DNA of 31,070 nucleotides from an uncultured Prevotella sp. (GTDB taxonomy: Bacteria; Bacteroidota; Bacteroidia; Bacteroidales; Bacteroidaceae): NCBI GenBank assembly GCA_900542795.1, contig UQPD01000005.1:1-31070 (forward strand). The letters are read 5' to 3'. Below are positions 1-7,547 of the stretch, piece by piece. Made by a program: the position numbers and the translations under genes. The notes beneath the pieces were generated by a model. That model saw nothing but the letters and a program-made list of their open reading frames with translations. It made no database searches and was not told the DNA's origin. The stretch's first letter is position 1; every line of letters begins with the position of its first letter.

Positions 1-14
1 TGTATAAGAGACAG
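1..14 (+). other. Residual Nextera mosaic-end adapter
   Basis: The first 14 bases, TGTATAAGAGACAG, are identical to the 3' part of the 19 bp Tn5/Nextera mosaic end used in library preparation. Its position at the very first base of the window argues for untrimmed adapter at a contig edge and not for genomic sequence. The following AT-rich bases look genomic. Confidence 0.9.
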
Positions 15-61
15 AAGGAAAGAAGCAATATAGGCTAAATAGAATGTAGCTCTTTATATTT

Positions 62-128
62 TCTCTCATTAGAATGTATTACTTATTACTTCTTACTTAT
101 TACTTAAAAAACTTACTTAATACTTAAA
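62..128. repeat. AT-rich simple repeat (TTACTTA type)
   Basis: This is low-complexity DNA built from variants of TTACTTATTACTT and TTACTTAATACTTAAAAA. It lies just downstream of the biotin carrier stop on the minus strand. No coding potential or clear terminator is visible. Repeats of this kind, together with the adapter at base 1, may explain why an assembly ended here. Confidence 0.6.
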
Positions 129-132
129 AACT

Positions 133-591
133 TTATCCTATAGTCAGCAAAGTCGTGCCTTCCATCACGCTGTCGCCTGCGCTAACGCAGATACCTGTAA
201 CCGAGCCATCAGCTTCGGCAGTGATGTTATTTTCCATTTTCATAGCTTCGAGCACGAGCACAGTGTCACCCTTTTTCACCGCTTGACCTGCGCTAACCAA
301 AATTTTGGTTACAACACCAGGCAGCGGAGCCTTAACGGGCGTACCTGCACCAGGACCGCTTGTTGCAGCAGGAGCAGCGGGAGCTTCAGCTGCAGCAGGA
401 GTAGCAGGAGTAGTAGCTGCAGGAGCAGCTTCGGTTGAAACGGTGGGTAAAGCCTCTTCAACGAGCGAAGAGCCCTGCATTTCCACCTCAAATGGAATGC
501 CATTTACCTCAACTTTGGCTTTAGAGCCAACGATGCTGTCAATGGTCACGTCGAACTGTGCGCCATTGATGGTATATTTATATTGTTTCAT
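133..591 (-). CDS. Biotin carboxyl carrier subunit of acyl-CoA carboxylase/decarboxylase
   Basis: This 152-residue protein carries the covalently bound biotin that shuttles CO2 in a biotin-dependent carboxylase or decarboxylase. Residues 1-40 form the small N-terminal beta domain usual for Bacteroidales carriers. Residues about 45-86 are a flexible Ala/Pro/Thr linker. Residues about 86-152 are a biotinyl/lipoyl domain with the motif EAMKMEN, in which Lys118 is the expected biotinylation site. It is the last visible gene of a minus-strand operon, 17 bases after the small OadG-like gene and downstream of the carboxyltransferase. In related genomes the next gene is often a membrane beta subunit (sodium pump). 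Here the window ends first, so a sodium-pumping methylmalonyl-CoA decarboxylase and a soluble propionyl-CoA carboxylase cannot be told apart. The family call is secure; the exact substrate is inferred from the neighbour. Confidence 0.93.
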   Translation of the reverse strand: MKQYKYTINGAQFDVTIDSIVGSKAKVEVNGIPFEVEMQGSSLVEEALPTVSTEAAPAATTPATPAAAEAPAAPAATSGPGAGTPVKAPLPGVVTKILVSAGQAVKKGDTVLVLEAMKMENNITAEADGSVTGICVSAGDSVMEGTTLLTIG

Positions 592-608
592 TGTATGTGT
601 GGTAGTGC

Positions 609-872
609 TTAAAATTGAGTCATCAAGTCGGCTGGATTATTCCAGTTAGTGCGATGGTGCTGAACGGTAATGATACCAGGTTCATCATCGTGTACAATTT
701 CAACCTCGTGTTCAATAAGCGCGAGTGCAATTGCAGCAGCATACGCAGGCATTTCCTCCTCGGTAGGCTTAGTGTGATAGCCGTCAATCAAGAAGTCAGC
801 AATAGTGCCTTGCTTCTCGTCCAAGCGGATGGTGAGCGTTTGGTCACCCAGTTTATACTGAAATGTTTTCAC
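609..872 (-). CDS. Small soluble OadG C-terminal-like accessory protein
   Basis: This 87-residue protein starts with GTG and sits between the carboxyltransferase and biotin-carrier genes. No membrane segment is visible. The N-terminal 35 residues resemble the short beta domain of biotin carriers. The second half (EEEMPAYAAAIALAL, then GIITVQHHRTNW) resembles the C-terminal tail of OadG/gamma subunits of sodium-pumping decarboxylases, where an acidic Ala-rich helix precedes a GxITI strand and a Trp. A gamma-like or assembly role linking carboxyltransferase to carrier is therefore inferred. The missing N-terminal membrane helix separates it from classical OadG. Gene position and spacing (62 bases after the upstream stop, 17 before the carrier) support co-translation. 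The gene is very likely real; its function is uncertain. Confidence 0.75.
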   Translation of the reverse strand: MKTFQYKLGDQTLTIRLDEKQGTIADFLIDGYHTKPTEEEMPAYAAAIALALIEHEVEIVHDDEPGIITVQHHRTNWNNPADLMTQF

Positions 873-934
873 TTGCTTAATATGTGCTAAGAGCTAAAGG
901 ACCCATGCAAAACATCAGCCCCTTAGCCTAATTA

Positions 935-2488
935 TTAAAGAGGAATGTTGCCGTGTTTCTTTGCAGGACGCGTTTCGCGCTTGTTCTCGAGTTGAGCCAA
1001 TGCGCGGCAAATGCGGAAACGTGTGTTGCGTGGTTCAATAACATCGTCAACATAGCCATATTCTGCAGCCTTGTAGGGGTTTGTAAAGAGGTCGTTATAT
1101 TCCTTCTCCTTTTCAGCAAGGAAAGCCTTCGGATCCTCCTTCGTCTTAGCCTCTTTGCCATCCAAAATCGCCACGGCACCCGAAGCACCCATAACAGCAA
1201 TTTCGGCTGAAGGCCAAGCATAGTTCAAGTCAGCCTTAAGTTGCTTACAACCCATCACAATGTGTGAGCCACCATAGCTCTTACGCAAGGTCACCGTGAC
1301 CTTAGGCACAGTAGCCTCGCCATAAGCGTAGAGCAACTTAGCACCATGGTCAATCACACCATTATATTCCTGACCTGTACCAGGGAGGAAGCCCGGAACG
1401 TCAACCAACGACACGATAGGAATGTTAAAGCAATCGCAGAAACGAACAAAGCGAGCAGCTTTGCGCGAAGCGTTACAGTCTAACACACCAGCGTAAACAC
1501 TCGGTTGGTTAGCTACCACACCCACACTCTGACCATTGAAGCGTGCAAAACCAATGATGATGTTACGAGCAAAGTTGCGGTGTACTTCCATAAACTCACC
1601 ATTGTCAACCACAGCACCAATCACCTTATACATGTCGTAAGCCATGTTCGGGTTGTCGGGGATAATCTCGTTGAGTGAATCCTCCTTGCGGTCGATGGGG
1701 TCAGTACATTCCACACGCGGAGCACGCTCCATGTTGTTTTGTGGCATGTACGAGAGCAAACGACGGATGATTTGTGCAAAGTCCTCTTCAGTCTTTGCTG
1801 TGAAGTGGCACACACCACTCTTTGTAGAGTGAACTGCAGCACCACCCAAGTCTTCCTGAGTAACATCCTCGCCAGTAACCGTCTTCACCACCTTCGGACC
1901 CGTAAGGAACATATAGCTAATGCCTTCGAGCATAACTACGAAGTCAGTAAGCGCGGGCGAGTAAACGGCCCCACCTGCACAGGGACCGCAGATGCCAGAG
2001 ATTTGGGGTACTACGCCCGAAGCTTCAATGTTGCGCTGAAAGATTTCGCCAAAGCCAGCCAAGGCGTTAATACCTTCCTGAATACGTGCACCACCCGAGT
2101 CGTTCAAGCCAATGCAAGGTGCACCCATCTTCATACTCTGATCCATAACCTTGCAAATCTTTTGCGCCATGGTTTCAGAGAGTGAGCCACCATTTACGGT
2201 AAAGTCTTGGGCAAACACATAAACCAAGCGACCGTTAATAGTGCCGCTACCAGCTACAACACCGTCGCCCAAAAATTGTTTCTTCTCCATGCCAAAGTTA
2301 TGGCAACGGTGAAGTTTAAACATATCCATTTCCTCGAATGAGCCCTTGTCGAGCAAGAGTTCGATGCGTTCGCGAGCAGTAGCCTTACCTTTGGCATGCT
2401 GCTTTTCAATGGCCTTTTCGCCACCGCCCAAACGAGCCTTCTGACGAAGCTCTACGAGCTGCTTAATTTTCTTCAGTTGTTCACTCAT
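935..2488 (-). CDS. mmdA: Carboxyltransferase subunit (methylmalonyl-CoA decarboxylase alpha / propionyl-CoA carboxylase beta)
   Basis: This 517-residue protein is full length for the family. It moves a carboxyl group between an acyl-CoA (methylmalonyl/propionyl-CoA) and biotin. In Bacteroidales this fits the succinate-to-propionate route or its reverse. The N half holds the acyl-CoA-binding crotonase-like fold, with [11 protein letters not shown] and a Gly-rich [13 protein letters not shown] oxyanion segment. The C half holds the biotin-site repeat, including the hallmark [17 protein letters not shown]. The C-terminus KKHGNIPL is typical of MmdA/PccB proteins. It is the first gene of the minus-strand operon and has its own promoter (-7 box TATCTTTG at 2665-2672) and a leader of about 170 bases. 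Decarboxylase or carboxylase direction depends on partner subunits outside the window. The family assignment is secure. Confidence 0.95.
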   Translation of the reverse strand: MSEQLKKIKQLVELRQKARLGGGEKAIEKQHAKGKATARERIELLLDKGSFEEMDMFKLHRCHNFGMEKKQFLGDGVVAGSGTINGRLVYVFAQDFTVNGGSLSETMAQKICKVMDQSMKMGAPCIGLNDSGGARIQEGINALAGFGEIFQRNIEASGVVPQISGICGPCAGGAVYSPALTDFVVMLEGISYMFLTGPKVVKTVTGEDVTQEDLGGAAVHSTKSGVCHFTAKTEEDFAQIIRRLLSYMPQNNMERAPRVECTDPIDRKEDSLNEIIPDNPNMAYDMYKVIGAVVDNGEFMEVHRNFARNIIIGFARFNGQSVGVVANQPSVYAGVLDCNASRKAARFVRFCDCFNIPIVSLVDVPGFLPGTGQEYNGVIDHGAKLLYAYGEATVPKVTVTLRKSYGGSHIVMGCKQLKADLNYAWPSAEIAVMGASGAVAILDGKEAKTKEDPKAFLAEKEKEYNDLFTNPYKAAEYGYVDDVIEPRNTRFRICRALAQLENKRETRPAKKHGNIPL

Positions 2489-2660
2489 AATGGTTTTATT
2501 GCTAATGAGCTTTTTTGTGAATGAGCTAATTGCTAATGGTTGGTTTCATATCAGGAAAACGCATGCATCCTTCATCAAAACCAACCCACTTATGCTAATT
2601 GGCTTATAATCTGTTTTTATTAAATTGCTAATGAGCCAATATGCCCATTATCAAAAATTC
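2489..2660 (-). promoter_or_regulatory. Long structured, repeat-containing 5' leader of the carboxyltransferase operon
   Basis: If transcription starts just below the TATCTTTG box at 2665-2672, the mRNA has a leader of about 170 bases. It holds two identical 13-mers (ATTGCTAATGAGC, plus-strand 2498-2510 and 2624-2636) and near copies at 2528-2540. It also holds a 9 bp inverted repeat, GGTTGGTTT (2538-2546) with AAACCAACC (2578-2586), enclosing 31 bases. No cobalamin box or other known riboswitch signature was recognised. Confidence 0.4.
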
Positions 2661-2664
2661 GTCG

Positions 2665-2672
2665 CAAAGATA
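2665..2672 (-). promoter_or_regulatory. Promoter -7 box of the carboxyltransferase operon
   Basis: The minus-strand sequence TATCTTTG fits the Bacteroidota -7 consensus TAnnTTTG exactly. A TTTG at 2696-2699 could be the -33 box, with a slightly long 23-base spacer. That TTTG lies in the loop of the 15 bp inverted repeat at 2675-2715. Confidence 0.6.
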
Positions 2673-2674
2673 CG

Positions 2675-2715
2675 TATTTATTCGCACACATATTGCAAAA
2701 GTGTGCGAATAAATA
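2675..2715. promoter_or_regulatory. Perfect 15 bp inverted repeat, candidate operator
   Basis: TATTTATTCGCACAC at 2675-2689 is the exact reverse complement of 2701-2715, with an 11-base spacer. It lies between the divergent carboxyltransferase operon and serC, directly upstream of the operon -7 box and around its probable -33 box. This placement suggests a transcription factor site. It is not at a gene end and has no following T-tract, so a terminator is unlikely. Confidence 0.6.
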
Positions 2716-2774
2716 AACTTTATGTGAACTAAACCACCAATTATTGCCGAAAAACGCATAACTTCGCCGTCAAT

Positions 2775-3854
2775 ATGACACATCAAGCACTCTATAACTT
2801 TGGTGCAGGCCCAGCCATGCTCCCCGCCGAGGTGGTTCGTGCCACAGCACAAGCGGTAACAAACTTTCAAGGCATGGGGCTCTCGCTCATGGAGATAGGG
2901 CATCGCACCTCACAATTCAAGGCAGTGATGGCAGAAGCCCAACAACTCATGCGCGAGCTTCTTCACATCCCTGCCACACACAGTGTGCTCTTTTTAGGTG
3001 GAGGAGCCCGTTTGCAATTCAGCATGGTGCCTATGAATTTGCTCAAGCACAAGGCAGCCTATCTTGACAGTGGACATTGGGCACACCAAGCCATGACCGA
3101 GGCACGTCTTTGGGGCGAAACCCTTTGTATAGCTTCAACCCAGGCAGATCATTACACACACCTTCCGCATCACTATCACATCCCCACAGATGTTGACTAT
3201 TTACACATAACCACCAACAATACAATTTATGGCACAGAATTGCGCACAGACATAGACAGTCCTGTGCCTTTGGTGGCAGACATGTCGAGCGATATACTCA
3301 CACGTCCCATCGACGTAAGTCGTTACGACCTTATTTATGGTGGAGCACAAAAAAATCTCTCCATGGCAGGTGTAACATTTGTTATTGTGCGTAACGAAGC
3401 TGTAACACCCACCCCACGTCCCTTGCCTGCTATGCTTAGCTATGCCACACACATTCAGCACGAGGGCATGTATAACACACCCCCCATGCTCCCCATATAC
3501 ACCGCCTTGCAAACCCTGCGGTGGATAAAGGCACAAGGGGGAGTGTGCGAGATGGAACGTCGTGCCAAAGAGCGTGCCCAATTGCTCTATGCAGCCATCG
3601 ATGCGAGTCACATCTTTCATGGCACAGCCCAACGTGCTGACCGTTCGCTTATGAATATATGCTTTGTGCTTAATGAGGGCTATCAACATCTTGAAGACCA
3701 TTTTACACAATTTGCACTCGACCGTGGCATCTATGCCATTAAAGGACATCGTTCGGTGGGTGGTTTCCGTGCATCGTGCTACAATGCCATGCCTATAGCG
3801 GGTGTAGAGGCATTAGCACAATGTATTCGCGATTTTGAACAGACCTGGAAATAG
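2775..3854 (+). CDS. serC: Phosphoserine aminotransferase
   Basis: This 359-residue PLP enzyme, of normal length, converts 3-phosphohydroxypyruvate and glutamate to phosphoserine and 2-oxoglutarate in cytosolic serine synthesis. In many bacteria it also acts in pyridoxal phosphate synthesis. The start NFGAGPAMLP is the family signature. FLGGGARLQFSMVPMNL forms the phosphate/PLP-binding region, and Lys193 in GGAQKNLSMAG is the expected Schiff-base lysine (usually AQKN). The start ATG at 2775 gives the expected N-terminus and lies 8 bases after a -7-like TAACTTCG (2759-2766), implying a very short leader. It is divergent from the carboxyltransferase operon. The serA gene that often follows it in Bacteroidales is not here; the next gene is an unrelated oxidoreductase. 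Its upper-strand codons are richer in C than those of the neighbouring genes. Confidence 0.96.
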   Translation: MTHQALYNFGAGPAMLPAEVVRATAQAVTNFQGMGLSLMEIGHRTSQFKAVMAEAQQLMRELLHIPATHSVLFLGGGARLQFSMVPMNLLKHKAAYLDSGHWAHQAMTEARLWGETLCIASTQADHYTHLPHHYHIPTDVDYLHITTNNTIYGTELRTDIDSPVPLVADMSSDILTRPIDVSRYDLIYGGAQKNLSMAGVTFVIVRNEAVTPTPRPLPAMLSYATHIQHEGMYNTPPMLPIYTALQTLRWIKAQGGVCEMERRAKERAQLLYAAIDASHIFHGTAQRADRSLMNICFVLNEGYQHLEDHFTQFALDRGIYAIKGHRSVGGFRASCYNAMPIAGVEALAQCIRDFEQTWK

Positions 3855-3929
3855 TTAAATTAAGAAGACTTTTACTGCTTCTTAGCCCCCCATTATTCAT
3901 AATTCATTATACATTATCCATTTTTTCCT

Positions 3930-5837
3930 ATGCAAAATAGCAACAACCGAGGACGAAATGCGCGACCTAATACCAAGAGTAAAGCGCAAGGCTCTCAAAA
4001 TTATAAGAAATCAAACGATAATCGTAGCAATAACTCTGCACATAAAACTCGTAACAAAGACAGCTTTAAGTCCTTTTCGAGTCATGATTCAAGTAGCAAA
4101 AAGTTCGTACCTCGTCGTCCGGGGCAACGTCCATTTACAGCTACCACTCCTCGTGTAGAACCGCGTGAAAATGTAGCCCCTCAACAGCCTACTAACACTT
4201 TTAGCATCGATGAAGAGGGTCGCATGATAACCATGCGCGTTACACCTGACGTGGCATACAACGAAGAGCGTCTAAAGCATTATATAGCTGAAGAAATGCA
4301 CATTGATGTGCGCACAATAAATGCCTTGCGCATTCGCAAACGCAGCATAGATGCGCGTCAACGCACCATTTTTGTCAACCTTAGCACAGAGGTCTATATT
4401 AACAAAATGCCGCCCCAACTCGATTTTGAACCCGTAGCCTATCATGATGTAAGTCGTGCCGAAAGAGTGATAGTGGTAGGTGCAGGTCCTGGTGGACTTT
4501 TTGCAGCACTCCGTCTTATTGAATTAGGCAAACGTCCTGTGGTGTTAGAACGAGGCAAAGACGTGCACGAACGTCGCAAAGACATCGCTCTTATTTCGCG
4601 CGAACATAAGGTAAATGGCGAGAGTAACTATTCTTTTGGCGAAGGTGGAGCGGGTGCTTTTTCAGATGGCAAACTCTATACCCGTTCAAAGAAACGTGGT
4701 AATGTAGAAAAAATATTGCGCGTATTCTGTCAGTTTGGTGCATCCACCGACATTCTTATTGATGCCCATCCCCACATCGGTACCGACCGTTTACCTCGCA
4801 TTATCGAGAACATGCGTAACAAAATTATAGAATGTGGGGGTGAAGTACATTTTAATACCCGTGTCGATCGCATTATTCTTGAAAATGAAGTTGTAAAGGG
4901 TGTGGCATGCAACACTGGCAAAGTCTTTAACGGTCCCGTCATATTAGCTACTGGACATTCAGCTCGCGATGTCTATCGCCACCTCCACGCCTCAGGCATC
5001 ACCCTTCAGCAAAAAGGCATAGCCGTGGGCGTACGTCTTGAGCACCCCGCGCAGCTCATCGACCAAATACAATATCACAACCCCCAAGGGCGAGGCAAAT
5101 ATTTGCCTGCAGCCGAATACAGCTACGTAGCACAAAGTGGCGGTCGTGGCGTCTACAGCTTCTGCATGTGTCCAGGAGGCATCGTCGTGCCGGCAGCCAG
5201 CGGACCGCAGCAGTTAGTGGTAAATGGCATGAGTCCCTCCACGCGCAATTCAGCTTGGAGCAACTCGGGCATGGTTGTCGAAACCCGCCCCGAGGACTTA
5301 GATGGCGAGTTAACCCCCTTCCTCACTGAGGCTATGGCAGATGGAGCCTTTGCTGAGACGCACCCCGACATCTTCGATGCCAACAACCCTCTGCGCATGA
5401 TGTACTTTCAAGAGGCACTCGAAAAAGCCTGTTGGCAACAAGGCAACCGCAGCCAAACAGCCCCCGCGCAGCGCATGGCAGACTTTGTGAACTGCCGTCT
5501 GAGCTACGATCTTCCCCGTTCAAGCTACACCCCAGGTTTAGTATCATCGCCCCTACATTTTTGGATGCCCCGTTTCATTACCACCCGTCTCATCGAGGGA
5601 TTCAATGCCTTTGGGCGTCGCAGTCGAGGCTTTTTAACCAACGAAGCCCTGCTCATAGCAGCCGAAACCCGAACCTCGGCTCCCGTACGCATATTGCGAA
5701 ATCCCGACACCCTTTGCCACATCACCGTGCGCAATCTTTATCCGTGTGGCGAAGGAGCAGGCTATGCAGGTGGCATTGTTAGTGCTGCCATCGATGGAGA
5801 ACGCTGTGCCGAGGCTTACGCAGCACAAGCATTTTGA
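3930..5837 (+). CDS. FAD-dependent oxidoreductase (COG2509-like) with disordered N-terminal extension
   Basis: This 635-residue protein is longer than typical relatives (about 520-540). Residues 1-98 are rich in Asn, Ser, Lys, Arg and Gln and are probably disordered. The conserved family starts near Met99 with a small alpha/beta domain ending in RKRSIDARQRTIFVN. The FAD-binding Rossmann motif VGAGPGG is at residues 183-189, followed by the family segment SFGEGGAGAFSDGKLYTR and a C-terminal GEGAGYAGGIVSAAIDG FAD motif. Relatives are predicted cytosolic flavoproteins of unknown substrate. An alternative start at Met99 (4224) or Met102 would give the usual length, but the upstream codons look coding and continuous. 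G+C rises clearly from about position 4960 onward. The flavoprotein family is secure; its reaction is not known. Confidence 0.88.
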   Translation: MQNSNNRGRNARPNTKSKAQGSQNYKKSNDNRSNNSAHKTRNKDSFKSFSSHDSSSKKFVPRRPGQRPFTATTPRVEPRENVAPQQPTNTFSIDEEGRMITMRVTPDVAYNEERLKHYIAEEMHIDVRTINALRIRKRSIDARQRTIFVNLSTEVYINKMPPQLDFEPVAYHDVSRAERVIVVGAGPGGLFAALRLIELGKRPVVLERGKDVHERRKDIALISREHKVNGESNYSFGEGGAGAFSDGKLYTRSKKRGNVEKILRVFCQFGASTDILIDAHPHIGTDRLPRIIENMRNKIIECGGEVHFNTRVDRIILENEVVKGVACNTGKVFNGPVILATGHSARDVYRHLHASGITLQQKGIAVGVRLEHPAQLIDQIQYHNPQGRGKYLPAAEYSYVAQSGGRGVYSFCMCPGGIVVPAASGPQQLVVNGMSPSTRNSAWSNSGMVVETRPEDLDGELTPFLTEAMADGAFAETHPDIFDANNPLRMMYFQEALEKACWQQGNRSQTAPAQRMADFVNCRLSYDLPRSSYTPGLVSSPLHFWMPRFITTRLIEGFNAFGRRSRGFLTNEALLIAAETRTSAPVRILRNPDTLCHITVRNLYPCGEGAGYAGGIVSAAIDGERCAEAYAAQAF

Positions 5838-5845
5838 TTGACTTG

Positions 5846-5870
5846 AAAAAAGTCTCACGGAAAATGAGAC
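5846..5870 (-). terminator. Rho-independent terminator facing rarA
   Basis: On the minus strand the hairpin GTCTCA, 7-base loop, TGAGAC is followed at once by six T. It would stop transcripts coming from rarA before they enter the FAD oxidoreductase gene antisense. The stem is only 6 bp. Confidence 0.6.
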
Positions 5871-5927
5871 CTATAGGTCGAAAATTCACGCGCCAGCCTC
5901 ACCCCATTCTGGATGAGGCTGGCGCGT
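5868..5927. repeat. GCGCCAG palindromic element, copy 1
   Basis: ACGCGCCAGCCTCA (5888-5901) pairs perfectly with TGAGGCTGGCGCGT (5914-5927), with a 12-base loop beginning CCCCATTC. A small perfect palindrome (GACCTATAGGTC) lies 8 bases upstream. It is far more G+C rich than the surrounding spacer and has no T-tract. Its relative at 11941-11986 shares the outer stem and the ACCCCATTC loop edge. Confidence 0.8.
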
Positions 5928-6062
5928 AACACTTCTTGATATTTCATTCAAATCTCATGCAGAAAAAAATTACGGATTTTGAACACCCTACCTACTAGCC
6001 AACCCATTTTCTTCTTTTTAGGATTATGAATTTTGTGTATTACGCCGCTAAATAGTTTTAGT

Positions 6063-6128
6063 TAAAACGATTCTGCGATTTAACTAAAACGATTTCGCGA
6101 GTTAACTAAAACGATTTTGAGGTGTTTT
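6063..6128. repeat. 22 bp tandem repeat, three copies
   Basis: Units begin at 6063, 6085 and 6107, each starting TAAAACGATT. The first two match over most of the 22 bases (variable centre TCTGCGAT or TTCGCGAG, then TTAAC). The third diverges after about 12 bases. Spacing is exactly 22. There are no unique spacers, so this is not CRISPR. Confidence 0.75.
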
Positions 6129-6254
6129 TGAGGGTATTTTAGCCTATTACCTTCATCGATAGTGCAAAGGTGTAATGGTGTGCAACCCAAAGCAAGCTTT
6201 TGCAATTTACTCCTTGTGTCTTTATGTGCTAACAGAAAAGCCCGCTTAATCTCT

Positions 6255-7523
6255 TTATCGTTGTTTATCCTTCCAAAAAGCATTCATGCGGTCTTTGCTG
6301 AGGTTTTCGTGAGGATTGTTGCATGGGTGCCAAAGCACCTGTTGCTTAAGTTCATCGGGCATGTATTGTTGGGGAGTGAAATTGCCAGGATAGTCGTGAG
6401 GATATAAATATCCATCATGATAACCTAACTCAGCCATTAACTGAGTGGGAGCATTGCGAATGGGTAGAGGAACTGGTAAATTGCCCGTTTGCTTAACCAA
6501 CTGAATGGCTTGGTTTATACCCATGTATGCTGAATTACTCTTGGCACTTGTGGCTAAATAGACGGTAGCTTCTGCTAAAGGTATTCTGCCCTCAGGCCAA
6601 CCAATCTTGGCTACGGCATCAAAGGCTGCATTGGCTAAAAGCAAGGCGTTAGGATTGGCAAGACCGATGTCCTCTGCGGCAGATATAACCAAACGACGAG
6701 CAATGAATTTAGGATCTTCGCCTCCTTCAATCATACGTGCTAACCAATAAAGCGCAGCGTCAGGGTCACTGCCACGAATACTCTTGATAAAAGCCGAGAT
6801 GATGTCGTAGTGCATTTCGCCTTCCTTGTCGTAAGCCAATGGGTTTTGTTGCAAACGCTCAGTAATAGTGGCATTATCTATAATCAAAGTGTTGTCGGTG
6901 GTTGCAGACGTAACAAGGTCGAGAATTCCTAACAATTTGCGTGCATCGCCTCCGCTAAATCGAAATAAGGCTTCAGTTTCCTTTACCTCAATGTGCATAT
7001 CTTTCAGCACAATGTCCTTAGTTAATGCTCGGTTTAAAAGTTCTTCTAAATCTTGCTTTTCAAGACTTTTCAGTACATAAACCTGGCAACGCGAAAGGAG
7101 TGGACGAATTACTTCGAACGAGGGATTCTCAGTTGTTGCACCAATCAGTGTGATAGCACCGGTTTCAACTGCTGCTAACAAAGAGTCTTGTTGCGACTTT
7201 GAGAAACGATGAATTTCATCGATAAAGAGTATAGGACTTTGCTCATTGAAAAATCTGCCCTTTGTAGCCTTGTCAATAACCTCGCGAACCTCTTTAACAC
7301 CACTATTAACAGCAGATAGCGTATAGAAAGGCGTGTCTAACTGATTAGCTATAATTTTTGCCAAGGTAGTTTTTCCAACCCCTGGAGGTCCCCAAAGAAT
7401 AAAGGAAGAAATGTGTCCCGAATCAATCATTCTTCGCAATACAGCTCCATTTCCCACCAAATGTTTTTGACCGATATATTCGTCAAGCGTAGAAGGTCGT
7501 AAACGCTCTGCCAATGGTTTCAT
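6255..7523 (-). CDS. rarA: Replication-associated recombination protein RarA (MgsA), AAA+ ATPase
   Basis: This 422-residue protein has full length for RarA, a clamp-loader-like AAA+ ATPase that acts at stalled replication forks and single-stranded gaps. Visible motifs are Walker A GPPGVGKT (45-52), Walker B ILFIDE (98-103), sensor 1 around IGATTENPSFE (127-137) and the probable arginine finger LLSRC (Arg145). The C-terminal half has the RarA-specific segment with SAEDIGLANP and the ending PQQYMPDEL. It follows the Uup-type ABC-F gene by 24 bases on the same strand, so the two are probably co-transcribed. SSB, its known binding partner in other bacteria, is encoded elsewhere in this window. 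Confidence 0.95.
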   Translation of the reverse strand: MKPLAERLRPSTLDEYIGQKHLVGNGAVLRRMIDSGHISSFILWGPPGVGKTTLAKIIANQLDTPFYTLSAVNSGVKEVREVIDKATKGRFFNEQSPILFIDEIHRFSKSQQDSLLAAVETGAITLIGATTENPSFEVIRPLLSRCQVYVLKSLEKQDLEELLNRALTKDIVLKDMHIEVKETEALFRFSGGDARKLLGILDLVTSATTDNTLIIDNATITERLQQNPLAYDKEGEMHYDIISAFIKSIRGSDPDAALYWLARMIEGGEDPKFIARRLVISAAEDIGLANPNALLLANAAFDAVAKIGWPEGRIPLAEATVYLATSAKSNSAYMGINQAIQLVKQTGNLPVPLPIRNAPTQLMAELGYHDGYLYPHDYPGNFTPQQYMPDELKQQVLWHPCNNPHENLSKDRMNAFWKDKQR

Positions 7524-7547
7524 GTTGATTTGCTTTTAGTTGTTTCC

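Larger units (their letters stand above)
5838..6254. other. Convergent intergenic region with three kinds of repeat
   Basis: These 417 bases separate the convergent FAD oxidoreductase (+) and rarA (-). From left to right they hold a minus-strand terminator (5846-5870), a 12 bp palindrome GACCTATAGGTC (5868-5879), the GCGCCAG hairpin (5888-5927) and a 22 bp tandem repeat (6063-6128). I see no convincing gene. Confidence 0.7.

Noticed and set aside
305..649. Plus-strand open frame of 114 codons opposite the biotin carrier gene
   Set aside because: Its Ala/Gly/Val-rich content is the antisense of the Ala/Pro linker of the carrier; there is no promoter or family resemblance.
2538..2586. Cobalamin or other known riboswitch in the carboxyltransferase leader
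   Set aside because: No B12 box or conserved core of a known riboswitch was found; only a simple stem and repeats are visible.
2628..2903. Minus-strand open frame of 91 codons spanning the divergent spacer and the 5' end of serC
   Set aside because: It covers the inverted repeat and operon promoter, overlaps serC antisense and resembles no protein I recognise.
6063..6128. Possible CRISPR array
   Set aside because: The repeats abut directly with a 22-base period and no unique spacers, and no cas genes are present.
6080..6283. Minus-strand open frame of 67 codons after rarA
   Set aside because: It overlaps the rarA 3' end and runs through the 22 bp tandem repeat. No promoter, conserved motif or family was recognised, so a chance frame is more likely than a small gene.
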